This document shows positions 1-7,309 of a DNA stretch of 26,453 nt, piece by piece (the first letter of the stretch is position 1; every line of letters starts with the position of its first letter). This stretch comes from an uncultured Roseburia sp. (lineage in GTDB: Bacteria > Bacillota > Clostridia > Lachnospirales > Lachnospiraceae): the NCBI GenBank assembly GCA_910587865.1, contig CAJUNX010000044.1:7222-33674 (forward strand). Reading direction: 5' to 3'. The notes under the pieces were generated by a model. It worked only from the letters and a program-made list of their open reading frames with translations. It made no database searches and was not told the DNA's origin. The translations under genes were made by a program, and so were the position numbers.

Positions 1-190
1 TGAGATGCGGGAAAGGTTTTGCCGCACAGGCGGGTGAAAGCAGGAAACGATTTTGTCCGGTGCCCGGGTAAAAGTGAGACCGTTTTGCCGGATGAACAGA
101 TGAGATGCGGGAAAGGTTTTGCCGCACAGGCGGGTGAAAGCAGGAAACGATTTTGCCCGGTGCCCGGGTAAAAGTGAGACCGTTTTGCCG
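1..190. repeat. 100-bp tandem repeat, two copies, in the leader of the AAA ATPase gene
   Basis: Positions 1-90 and 101-190 are the same sequence except for one base (T at 56, C at 156), giving a period of 100 bp. The second copy diverges after 190. The array may extend to the left of the window. It ends about 50 bp before the start codon of the AAA ATPase gene. No convincing reading frame is conserved through it, so I read it as an untranslated leader repeat. Confidence 0.9.
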
Positions 191-242
191 GGGGATCCGG
201 CAGATGAGGGATGTGAGCGGTCAGAAAGGAAAAGAGACGTTT

Positions 243-1598
243 ATGGACATAGCCAGCGCAAAACAGCAGATCAGAGAGACGATACAGATTTACCTGGCGA
301 AGGATGAGGCAGGACATTACCGCATCCCGCTGACCCATCAGAGGCCGGTATTTCTGATCGGCGCGCCGGGACTTGGGAAAACGGCGATTGTGCATCAGAT
401 CAGCAGCGAGCTTAAGATCGGCATGGTGGCGTATTCCATGACGCACCACACGAGACAGAGTGCGGTCGGGCTTCCTGTGATCGTGCAGAAGGAATACGAC
501 GGTGTGTCTTATGCGGTCAGCGAATATACCATGAGCGAGATTATCGCTAGCGTGTACGACTGCATGGAAAAAACCGGGTGCAGAGAGGGAATTTTGTTTT
601 TGGATGAGATCAACTGTATTTCCGAGACACTGCTTCCGCCGATGCTGCTGTTTTTACAATATAAAATGTTTGGCGGTCACCGTCTGCCGGAGGGCTGGGT
701 GGTCGTTTCGGCTGGTAATCCCAAAAAATATAACCGAAATGCCAGGGAATTTGAGGTGGCGATCATCGACCGTCTGCTGTACATGGAGGTAGAGCCGGAT
801 TATCCGGTGTGGAAACGCTATGCGCTGGAAAAAAAGGTGTCCGGCGCCGTGCTCGGTTATCTGGAGAGCCACAGGGAACATTTTTCCGTGATCGAAAAAA
901 ATGCGGAGTACACGGCTGTCGTCACGCCGCGCGGATGGGAGGATCTGTCGGAAAACCTGCGCATGCGGGAAGAACTCGGGCTGACGGTGGACGGGAATGT
1001 GATCTCACAATACCTGCAGCACCCGGAAATCATGCGGGAATTTGCAGCCTACTACCGGTTTTACCAGCGTTTTAAGGGAAGGCTGGATGTGACGGCGATT
1101 CTGGACGGCGTGTGTACGGAAGAAACACTCGCCGCTGCCAGAGCCGCGGATCCATGTGAGCGGATTGCACTGACCGGGATGATCACGGAAGCGCTGACCG
1201 GCCGCATGGGAGAGGTGATGGCGCACATGGAGAAGCTGCGGCAGAGCAAAAACAGACTGCAGGAGACGAGTCCGGACGGCGGGATACCGGAGGACGAAAA
1301 GCAGCGCTATCAAAAACGGCTCGCCGGGCTGAAGGAGGAGCAGAGACGGACGCAGGATGCGTTGGGGGCCGCGCTTCGGTTTCTGACGGAGGCGTTCGGC
1401 GAGGGCAACGAGCTTGGCATAGCGGTCAGTGACCTTGCTATGGCGCCGCAGTCCGCGGCATATCTGGGACAGTTCCCGCATCAGACATGGATGCGTGCGG
1501 CCGCGTCGGGATCGCTGCCGGCAAGAGAGGAAAAGCTGCTTGAGCGGATCGCGGCAAACAGAAAGCAGAAATCGGGCGGGGATGAGACGAATGACTGA
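243..1598 (+). CDS. MoxR-type AAA+ ATPase
   Basis: This is a 451-residue ATPase of the MoxR/dynein-related AAA_5 class. Such proteins usually act as chaperones that remodel or load cofactors into partner proteins, often a VWA-domain protein. Visible motifs are the Walker A loop GAPGLGKT at residues 40-47, Walker B ILFLDEIN ending at 124, a sensor-1 Asn in SAGNP at 159, and an Arg in the IIDRLL segment near 177. The region after about residue 335 is charged and Gln/Glu/Lys-rich, probably helical or coiled. I chose the ATG at 243 because AAAGGAAAAG lies about ten bases upstream. An in-frame upstream ATG at 153 would add 30 residues encoded by the repeat tract and lacks a good site. The gene overlaps the next by 8 bp, so the two are probably translationally coupled. 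The partner and substrate are unknown. Confidence 0.85.
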   Translation: MDIASAKQQIRETIQIYLAKDEAGHYRIPLTHQRPVFLIGAPGLGKTAIVHQISSELKIGMVAYSMTHHTRQSAVGLPVIVQKEYDGVSYAVSEYTMSEIIASVYDCMEKTGCREGILFLDEINCISETLLPPMLLFLQYKMFGGHRLPEGWVVVSAGNPKKYNRNAREFEVAIIDRLLYMEVEPDYPVWKRYALEKKVSGAVLGYLESHREHFSVIEKNAEYTAVVTPRGWEDLSENLRMREELGLTVDGNVISQYLQHPEIMREFAAYYRFYQRFKGRLDVTAILDGVCTEETLAAARAADPCERIALTGMITEALTGRMGEVMAHMEKLRQSKNRLQETSPDGGIPEDEKQRYQKRLAGLKEEQRRTQDALGAALRFLTEAFGEGNELGIAVSDLAMAPQSAAYLGQFPHQTWMRAAASGSLPAREEKLLERIAANRKQKSGGDETND

Positions 1599-2925
1599 AA
1601 AACGATACGTGTCCGCCGGACACCGGGAAATACCGGCGGAATATGAGCTGCGGTCCGACGGCACGGCTATGCTGTGCCGCTGGCCGCGTCGGGACCGCAG
1701 CGAAGCGGCTGTGGTGCCGGAGCAGGTACAGGGATATCCGGTCACGGCGGTCGCACCGCTTGCATTTGCGCCGTACCATCTGCCCGCGGGGCGGATGGCG
1801 CAGCTTGCGCAGGAACCGGTGATCTCCTTCAGCGCTTTTTGTATGAAACACGGACGTGAGATGGAATATGAGACCGAAGATGCGGGTGGACCGGAAGAAA
1901 TCATGCTTCCTGACAGCATCACGGAAATCGGAGAATATGCGTTCTGGTGCTGCGGGAGACTCGCCAGGATCCGGATACCGGGCAGGGTGGAGAGGCTGCC
2001 TGCGGGTGTTTTCGGCAAATGTAAAAACCTCCGTGAGGTGATTCTGGAAGAGGGGATCCGAACCATCGGACTCAGACCGGAGGGGACAAGAGAGGCGATG
2101 CCGGAAACAGGAGCGTTTTACAATTGCAGTTCAATGGAACGTCTGATTTTACCGGAGAGTGTGACATACCTTGGAGCAGAGACGTTTAACAGCAGCGGGA
2201 TACGTATTCTGTCGGTCTGCGACGGGGAGGTAGAACACGCGGCCAGGCAGCAGCAGGAGAGGTGGTCCGTGGAGTCCGCCATGTCGTCCGAAAGGCGGGT
2301 AGAACACGCGGCCAGGCAGCAGGAGAGATCGCCCGTGGAGTCCGCCATGTCGTCCGGGGTGTCGGGTATATCCGTATGGCATCATAATGTAGAGGTCCAT
2401 CCGACCGCCTTTCACCACACTGCCAGCCTGCAGTGGATGGAGCAGTGCGCGGCAGACGGGACAGTCCGCTGGCGAATCGGCCTTCCGATGGAAAAAGAAA
2501 CGATCCTGCGCTGTGATCAGCGCTTCGGCGGACTGGCCCGCCTGCCGGAACTGTTTTTTTCCGAAGGTCCTGCGGAGGCTGACCGGCTGGCAGAAAAAGC
2601 ATTCCGGCTGGATTTTTCGGGGCGCATGGCGGCGGCGCGGCTGATGTATCCGCATGGACTTAAGGAAGAGACGGAGCGCTGGTATCTGGAGGTGCTCGTA
2701 ACATACGCGGACCGGGCGGCGTATTTTATGGATGCGGACGGGGAGACGCCGCTCCGGAAACTGGCCGGTCTGGTCTGCGGGAGCCGGTTTCTGACGAGAG
2801 AACAGATGATCCGGCTGATTCATGCGGCGGGAGAAGAACAGGACTATGAACTCGCGCAGCAGATTCTTTGGATGCAAAACAAAAGATTCCCGGAGGATAC
2901 GGGATTTGAGGAACTGGAGCTGTAA
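1591..2925 (+). CDS. BspA-type leucine-rich-repeat protein with an in-frame repeat insert
   Basis: A 444-residue protein with no signal peptide or membrane segment, so probably cytoplasmic. Residues about 103-210 carry several BspA-like (LRR_5) repeats, recognisable from LPDSITEIGEYAF, IPGRVERLPAGVF and LPESVTYLGAETF. Residues 214-258 are a tandem duplication of a 22-23-residue unit beginning VEHAARQQ. The C-terminal part (about 262-444) is not a family I recognise; it looks helical. The ATG at 1591 lies inside the end of the ATPase gene and has a GGCGGGG stretch at suitable distance; an ATG at 1582 is too close to that stretch. The overlap with the ATPase implies one operon and perhaps one complex, with the LRR part as a possible interaction module. 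That function is inference. Confidence 0.75.
   Translation: MTEKRYVSAGHREIPAEYELRSDGTAMLCRWPRRDRSEAAVVPEQVQGYPVTAVAPLAFAPYHLPAGRMAQLAQEPVISFSAFCMKHGREMEYETEDAGGPEEIMLPDSITEIGEYAFWCCGRLARIRIPGRVERLPAGVFGKCKNLREVILEEGIRTIGLRPEGTREAMPETGAFYNCSSMERLILPESVTYLGAETFNSSGIRILSVCDGEVEHAARQQQERWSVESAMSSERRVEHAARQQERSPVESAMSSGVSGISVWHHNVEVHPTAFHHTASLQWMEQCAADGTVRWRIGLPMEKETILRCDQRFGGLARLPELFFSEGPAEADRLAEKAFRLDFSGRMAAARLMYPHGLKEETERWYLEVLVTYADRAAYFMDADGETPLRKLAGLVCGSRFLTREQMIRLIHAAGEEQDYELAQQILWMQNKRFPEDTGFEELEL
2230..2364 (+). repeat. In-frame tandem repeat inside the LRR gene (69 + 66 bp)
   Basis: Two adjacent copies start at 2230 and 2299, both with GTAGAACACGCGGCCAGGCA and both ending near CCGCCATGTCGTCCG. 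The second copy lacks one CAG triplet. Unit lengths are multiples of three, so the reading frame survives. The encoded units are VEHAARQQQERW... and VEHAARQQERSP..., each ending in VESAMSS. Confidence 0.9.
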
Positions 2926-3005
2926 CGCCGGTGCGGAAAACCGTGATGACCGGCCGACCGCACAAAGCCGTTTTCGGAAGCCGGGCAGATGTTCTGCGGA
3001 ATGGT

Positions 3006-3133
3006 GAAAAGCCGCCAGAAAAGGAGCCGGAATCATCGGGCCAGGCAGAGTGCGGACGAAAAGCCAGCAGAAAAGTGCCGGAAACGTCAGGCCGGGCCGG
3101 CTGGCGGCGGGTGAAAAACCGGCAAAAAGGAGC
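3006..3133. repeat. Degenerate 52-55-bp tandem repeat upstream of the CoA-transferase gene
   Basis: Three imperfect copies of a unit resembling GAAAAGCCGSCAGAAAAGGA begin at 3006, 3058 and 3113, spaced 52 and 55 bp. The tract is purine-rich on the + strand and fills most of the gap after the LRR gene. The last copy supplies an AAAAAGGAGCC stretch three bases before a GTG at 3136, but that spacing is too tight to make GTG the likely start of the next gene. Confidence 0.7.
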
Positions 3134-3189
3134 CGGTGCAGTACACTGAAAAAATCGACAGAATGAGAGGAAAGGACGGGAAACAGGAT

Positions 3190-4404
3190 ATGGAGAGGAA
3201 GACAGAACAGGGAATGCAGGCGCTGCAGAATCTGAAGGTGCTGGATCTGACAAGGGTGGTTGCAGGGCCGTTCGGCGCATCGATTCTCGGAGATCTCGGT
3301 GCGGACGTGTTGAAAATCGAGGTGCCGGGACGCGGGGATGACGCGAGGGCTTACGGTCCGTATGAAAACGGCGAGAGCATGTATTACGCGAACTTAAACC
3401 GCAATAAAAAGGGTATTACTCTGAATCTGAAATCAGAAAAAGGAAAAGAGCTTTTCTTAAAGCTGGCAAAGGATGCGGATATTCTGCTGGAAAACTACCG
3501 CCCGGGTGTGATGGACCGTCTGGGACTCGGCTATGACGTTTTAAAAGAGGTCAATCCGCGCCTGATCTACGGTGCTGTCTCCGGATTCGGCTCCTACGGG
3601 CCGTACTCCGACCGTCCCGGCTATGACATTATCTCACAGGGCATGGGCGGACTGATGAGCATCACCGGGGAAAAGGGCGGCGATCCGACCCGGTCCGGCA
3701 ATGCGATGGGCGATATTCTGGGCGGATTAAACCTGGTGATCGGTGTTCTGGCCGCCGTCAACGCGAGAAACCTGACGGGCGTGGGCCAGCGGGTGGACGT
3801 CTCTCTTGTGGATTCCGTGGTGGCGAGTCTGGAAAATGCCTACATACGCTATTTTAAGTCGCATGAGCTTCCGGTGCGAAACGGCAACGCCTACGCGTCC
3901 ATTGCACCGTACGATACCTACCGTGCGAAGGACGGACATGTGATCATCGGCTGCGGCAATCAGAAGCTCTATGAAAAACTGTGCACGGAAGTGCTCGACA
4001 TGCCGTGGATGATTACCGACGAGCGGTTTTTAACGATTCCGCTGCGTGTGGAGAACAACGAGATCCAAAAAAAATACATCGAGGAGTGGACATCACAGCG
4101 CACGGTGGACGAGATCGTGGATCTCATTCTTGGCAGGGGAATCCCGGCCGCGCCGCTCTACAACGTAAAACAGATCGTCGAGGATGAGCACATTGCGAAG
4201 GCGCGGGAGATGTTTATCGATATCGAGCATCCGGTGATCGGGAAGATGACGGTGAACGGCAATCCGATCAAGCTGATGGACATGAAGCCGCGCATCAACT
4301 GTCCCGCGCCCACACTCGGGCAGGACAATCACGCGGTATATGTGGATGGCCTCGGCCTTTCGGAGGAGGAATATATACGACTGACGGAAGAAAAGGTGAT
4401 CTGA
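3190..4404 (+). CDS. CaiB/BaiF (class III) CoA-transferase
   Basis: The product is 404 residues from this start. Family III CoA-transferases move coenzyme A between carboxylic acids through an aspartyl-CoA thioester (formyl-CoA:oxalate transferase, CaiB, BaiF). Typical signatures are the N-terminal NLKVLDLTRVVAGPFG, LGADVLKIEVPGRGDDAR, LLENYRPGVMDRLGLGY, and the block ending in GNAMGDILGG. There Asp175 aligns by motif with the catalytic Asp of formyl-CoA transferase. The start is uncertain: ATG 3190 has AAAGGACGGG nine bases upstream, and ATG 3214 gives the N-terminus most typical of the family. The GTG at 3136 is less likely. A strong hairpin follows. The substrate cannot be deduced, because neighbours give no pathway clue such as a CoA-ligase, dehydratase or dehydrogenase. 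Confidence 0.88.
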   Translation: MERKTEQGMQALQNLKVLDLTRVVAGPFGASILGDLGADVLKIEVPGRGDDARAYGPYENGESMYYANLNRNKKGITLNLKSEKGKELFLKLAKDADILLENYRPGVMDRLGLGYDVLKEVNPRLIYGAVSGFGSYGPYSDRPGYDIISQGMGGLMSITGEKGGDPTRSGNAMGDILGGLNLVIGVLAAVNARNLTGVGQRVDVSLVDSVVASLENAYIRYFKSHELPVRNGNAYASIAPYDTYRAKDGHVIIGCGNQKLYEKLCTEVLDMPWMITDERFLTIPLRVENNEIQKKYIEEWTSQRTVDEIVDLILGRGIPAAPLYNVKQIVEDEHIAKAREMFIDIEHPVIGKMTVNGNPIKLMDMKPRINCPAPTLGQDNHAVYVDGLGLSEEEYIRLTEEKVI

Positions 4405-4412
4405 GAAAAGAA

Positions 4413-4461
4413 CAGAAACGGTCCGGTGCACCCGCAGAGCGGGGGATCCGGACCGTTTCTG
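4413..4461 (+). terminator. Long hairpin after the CoA-transferase gene
   Basis: A perfect 14-bp stem pairs CAGAAACGGTCCGG (4413-4426) with CCGGACCGTTTCTG (4448-4461). The 21-nt loop holds a smaller CCCGC/GCGGG stem. No long T-run follows, so the termination role rests on position, 8 bases after the stop codon, and stem strength. It may act on both strands. Confidence 0.7.
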
Positions 4462-4474
4462 TGTGAACTGCATA

Positions 4475-4503
4475 TGGCATAAACCGGACCGGTGTGGTAA
4501 ACT
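4475..4503 (+). promoter_or_regulatory. Weak candidate promoter for the NudC-like gene
   Basis: TGGCAT (4475-4480) and TAAACT (4498-4503) are separated by 17 bp and lie between the hairpin and the ribosome binding site of the next gene. The -35 match is poor, so this rests mainly on the -10 and position. Confidence 0.3.
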
Positions 4504-4538
4504 AAGAACAGATCAAAGAGCTCAGAAAGGAAAACGAC

Positions 4539-5732
4539 ATGATACAGGATATCGCACCGCTGCATTTAAACAATCAGTACGGGTCCAGACAGCCCGCGCC
4601 GTCGGACTGCATCTTTTCTTTTCGTGAAAATGCGGTCTGCGTACGAAAGCAGTGTTTCGAAGGCGCAGAAGGCATGCCGGCAGGGCACGGACAGAAGGAT
4701 CTGCCGGGGCAGAGTATCTTTCCGACTTTCGCAGGAGTGCGGGACTGGTGCGCGGCACGGGGAAGAACGATGCCGGCTGCGTTGTTTCTCTTTGAGATCG
4801 GGACAACGTCGTATTTCCTCGCGGATCTGCCGGAGGAATTCGCAGAGACGGACATTGCGGCAGGAGTACAGCCGACCGGATCAGCAGAGAGCAGAGCAGA
4901 GAGCGGGACAGACATCGCGGCACCGACCGGATCAGCAGAGAGCAGAGCAGAGAGCGGGACGGACATCGCGGCAGGAGTACAGCCGTCCGGATCAGCAGAG
5001 AGCAGAGCAGGGACCGGGACAGACATCGCGGCAGGAGTACAGCCGACCGGATCAGCAGAGAGCAGAGCAGAGAGCGGGACGGACATCGCATCCGGCGCGC
5101 ATACGGACCGGGCGGGGTGTGACAGGGAGATTTCGTATACATATGTCCGGATGTCCGACGTCCGTCGCATGAGGGCGAAAGCGCAGGTACTGGCAGCTGC
5201 GACGGCCTGGCACCTGTATGTCTGGTATCGCGACAACCGGTTCTGCGGCCGGTGCGGCGGGCGGCTGGTCCACAGTGAGACCATGCGTATGCTCTCCTGT
5301 CCGTCCTGCGGGAATCAGATATTTCCGAAAATTGCCCCCGCGGTGATCGTGGGCGTGACCGACAAAGAGCGGATCCTGATGACGAAGTATGCGAACCGCG
5401 AGTATAAGCGCTACGCCCTGATCGCCGGTTTTACGGAGATCGGCGAGACGGCGGAGGAGACGGTGCGGCGCGAGGTATATGAGGAGGTCGGACTTCGGGT
5501 TAAGCATATCCGGTATTATAAGAGCCAGCCGTGGGGGTTTGATTCAAATCTGCTGCTGGGTTATTTCTGTGAGCTTGACGATATGCACGAGATACGGCTT
5601 GATACGGAGGAACTCGCGACGGCGGAGTGGGTACATTACAGCGAAATTACAGACGACGAAGAAGGGCTGTCGCTGACGCGGGAGATGATGACGGTATTCC
5701 GGGACGGGTTTAAAAACGGGAAGGAGCCGTGA
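4539..5732 (+). CDS. nudC: NudC-like NADH pyrophosphatase with an expanded repeat linker
   Basis: This Nudix hydrolase should cleave NAD(H), and in some bacteria remove NAD caps from RNA, giving NMN(H) and AMP. The zinc ribbon is Cys236/Cys239 (CGRC) and Cys254/Cys257 (CPSC). A complete Nudix box spans residues 297-319 (GFTEIGE...REVYEEVGL), and the NudC hallmark SQPW is at 329-332. The protein is 397 residues where the family is usually about 260-310. The excess is a repeated Ala/Ser/Glu/Gly segment at about residues 105-184, placed between the N-terminal domain and the zinc ribbon. The ATG at 4539 has GAAAGGA eight bases upstream. The gene stands alone between a terminator-like hairpin and the DUF512 gene. 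Confidence 0.88.
   Translation: MIQDIAPLHLNNQYGSRQPAPSDCIFSFRENAVCVRKQCFEGAEGMPAGHGQKDLPGQSIFPTFAGVRDWCAARGRTMPAALFLFEIGTTSYFLADLPEEFAETDIAAGVQPTGSAESRAESGTDIAAPTGSAESRAESGTDIAAGVQPSGSAESRAGTGTDIAAGVQPTGSAESRAESGTDIASGAHTDRAGCDREISYTYVRMSDVRRMRAKAQVLAAATAWHLYVWYRDNRFCGRCGGRLVHSETMRMLSCPSCGNQIFPKIAPAVIVGVTDKERILMTKYANREYKRYALIAGFTEIGETAEETVRREVYEEVGLRVKHIRYYKSQPWGFDSNLLLGYFCELDDMHEIRLDTEELATAEWVHYSEITDDEEGLSLTREMMTVFRDGFKNGKEP
4851..5090 (+). repeat. In-frame 60/51/60/60-bp tandem repeat inside nudC
   Basis: The motif GACATYGCGG recurs at 4851, 4911, 4962, 5022 and (as GACATCGCA) 5082, so units are 60, 51, 60 and 60 bp. The short unit lacks nine bases. Each unit encodes a version of SAESRAESGTDIAAGVQPTG. 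All lengths are multiples of three, and copies differ by only a few bases, which suggests recent expansion. Confidence 0.93.
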
Positions 5733-5784
5733 CAGAAAAGGATACGGCAACGACCTTTTTTATATAAATATTTCTGCGGGAAAA

Positions 5785-7254
5785 ATGCGCATGAGTGAGG
5801 ATGCTATGAGTGAGAATGCGATGAACGAAAAAAAACATGTGATTGACAACATCGAGCCGGGCAGTATTGCGGAGGAATTAGAGCTTGTACCCGGGGATGC
5901 ACTTCTCCTGATCAATGGGAAAGAAATCGGGGATGTCCTGGATTATCATTACCTGATCCACGACGAAACGCTGCAGATGCTTGTGGAGAAAAAGGACGGA
6001 GAGGTGTGGGAGCTTCTGATCGAGAAAGACTATGACGAGGACCTGGGGATCGTGTTTGAAAACGGGCTGATGGACGACTACCGCACCTGCCGCAATCACT
6101 GCATCTTCTGTTTTATCGATCAGATGCCGAAGGGAATGCGGGAAACGCTTTATTTTAAGGACGACGATTCGAGGCTGTCGTTTCTGCAGGGAAATTATGT
6201 GACGCTGACCAATATGGACGAGAAGGATCTTGACCGTATCACGGCACTTCGGCTGGAGCCGGTGAACATTTCCGTACAGACGACGAATCCAGAGCTGCGC
6301 TGTGCGATGCTTCGGAACCGATTTGCCGGGGAGGCGTTAAAAAAAATCGACCGCCTGTATGAGGCGGGGATCCGGATGAACGGGCAGATTGTGCTCTGTA
6401 AGGGGATCAATGACAAAGACGAGCTCGAGCGCTCCATCCGCGACCTGACGCAGTATCTTCCTTATATGGAGAGCGTGTCCGTGGTGCCGGTAGGCCTGTC
6501 AAAATACCGGGAGGGCCTTTATCCGCTTGAGCCGTTTTCCAAGGAGGATGCGGCGGAAGTGCTCGGGGTGATCCGCCGCTGGCAGCAGGCGTGCATGGAG
6601 CGGCACGGGACGCATTTTGTCCACGCGAGTGACGAGTGGTATCTATTGGCGGGGCAGAAGCTTCCGGAGGAGGAGAGCTATGACGGATACCCGCAGCTGG
6701 AAAACGGCGTGGGAATGCTGCGGCTTCTGATCGATGAATTTCACGAAGCGCTTGCCGCAAAGAAGCATCGGCGGGAAACCCGCGCAAAGCAGGTGACAGG
6801 GAAACGGGAAGCCGGATGCGCACATGTCAGGGAGATGGAGAATGATCAGGGAGACAGCGCCATGGAGCCGGAGCATCCGCCCGTCCGGCACCGTATTTCC
6901 ATCGCGACCGGATATCTGGCCGCACCGTTTTTAAAGCAGCTGGCAAAGGAGTGTATGGAGGCGTTTCCGGACCGCCAGATCACGGTTTATCCGATTCGAA
7001 ACGACTTCTTCGGAGAGCTTATCACGGTATCCGGACTTCTGACCGGACAGGATCTTGTGGCGCAGCTTCGCGGCAGGGAGCTGGGGGAGAGGCTGCTTTT
7101 GCCGTGTAATCTGCTGCGCAGCGGCGAGGAGGTTTTTCTGGACGACATGACGCTTGAGGAGTTTAAAACTGCTTTACAAGTGGAGACAGATATTGTAAAA
7201 TCAAGCGGTCAGGAACTGCTTTTTGCCATGCTTGGACGGGAGGGAGCCGTCTGA
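5785..7254 (+). CDS. DUF512 protein: PDZ plus radical-SAM-like protein upstream of der
   Basis: A 489-residue protein of the DUF512 family, whose reaction is not established. An N-terminal PDZ-like domain (about residues 18-80, IEPGSIAEELELVPGD) precedes a CxxxCxxC cluster motif (Cys102, Cys106, Cys109 in CRNHCIFCF) typical of radical-SAM iron-sulfur proteins. The C-terminal third is the DUF512 region. Residues about 320-368 form a charged, low-complexity stretch that looks like an extra linker. Four in-frame ATGs (5785, 5791, 5806, 5821) start a mini-repeat encoding MSEDA/MSENA/MNEKK. I give the first; 5806 has the best-spaced GAGG. Location just before der is a conserved arrangement in Clostridia. 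Confidence 0.85.
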   Translation: MRMSEDAMSENAMNEKKHVIDNIEPGSIAEELELVPGDALLLINGKEIGDVLDYHYLIHDETLQMLVEKKDGEVWELLIEKDYDEDLGIVFENGLMDDYRTCRNHCIFCFIDQMPKGMRETLYFKDDDSRLSFLQGNYVTLTNMDEKDLDRITALRLEPVNISVQTTNPELRCAMLRNRFAGEALKKIDRLYEAGIRMNGQIVLCKGINDKDELERSIRDLTQYLPYMESVSVVPVGLSKYREGLYPLEPFSKEDAAEVLGVIRRWQQACMERHGTHFVHASDEWYLLAGQKLPEEESYDGYPQLENGVGMLRLLIDEFHEALAAKKHRRETRAKQVTGKREAGCAHVREMENDQGDSAMEPEHPPVRHRISIATGYLAAPFLKQLAKECMEAFPDRQITVYPIRNDFFGELITVSGLLTGQDLVAQLRGRELGERLLLPCNLLRSGEEVFLDDMTLEEFKTALQVETDIVKSSGQELLFAMLGREGAV

Positions 7255-7309
7255 TTTCAGGCGGATAAGACCGTGGGGCGGATGTGGCGTTTAGAAAGGA
7301 ATACGTTTT

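Noticed and set aside
1005..2066. A 353-codon open frame on the - strand across the ATPase/LRR junction
   Set aside because: It is Ser/Arg/Pro-rich shadow translation of GC-rich coding DNA, antisense to two recognisable genes.
4522..5284. Long - strand frames made of repeated Ser/Arg/Leu-rich or Ala/Pro-rich units
   Set aside because: They are the complement of the in-frame repeat in nudC; the + strand has the zinc ribbon and Nudix box.
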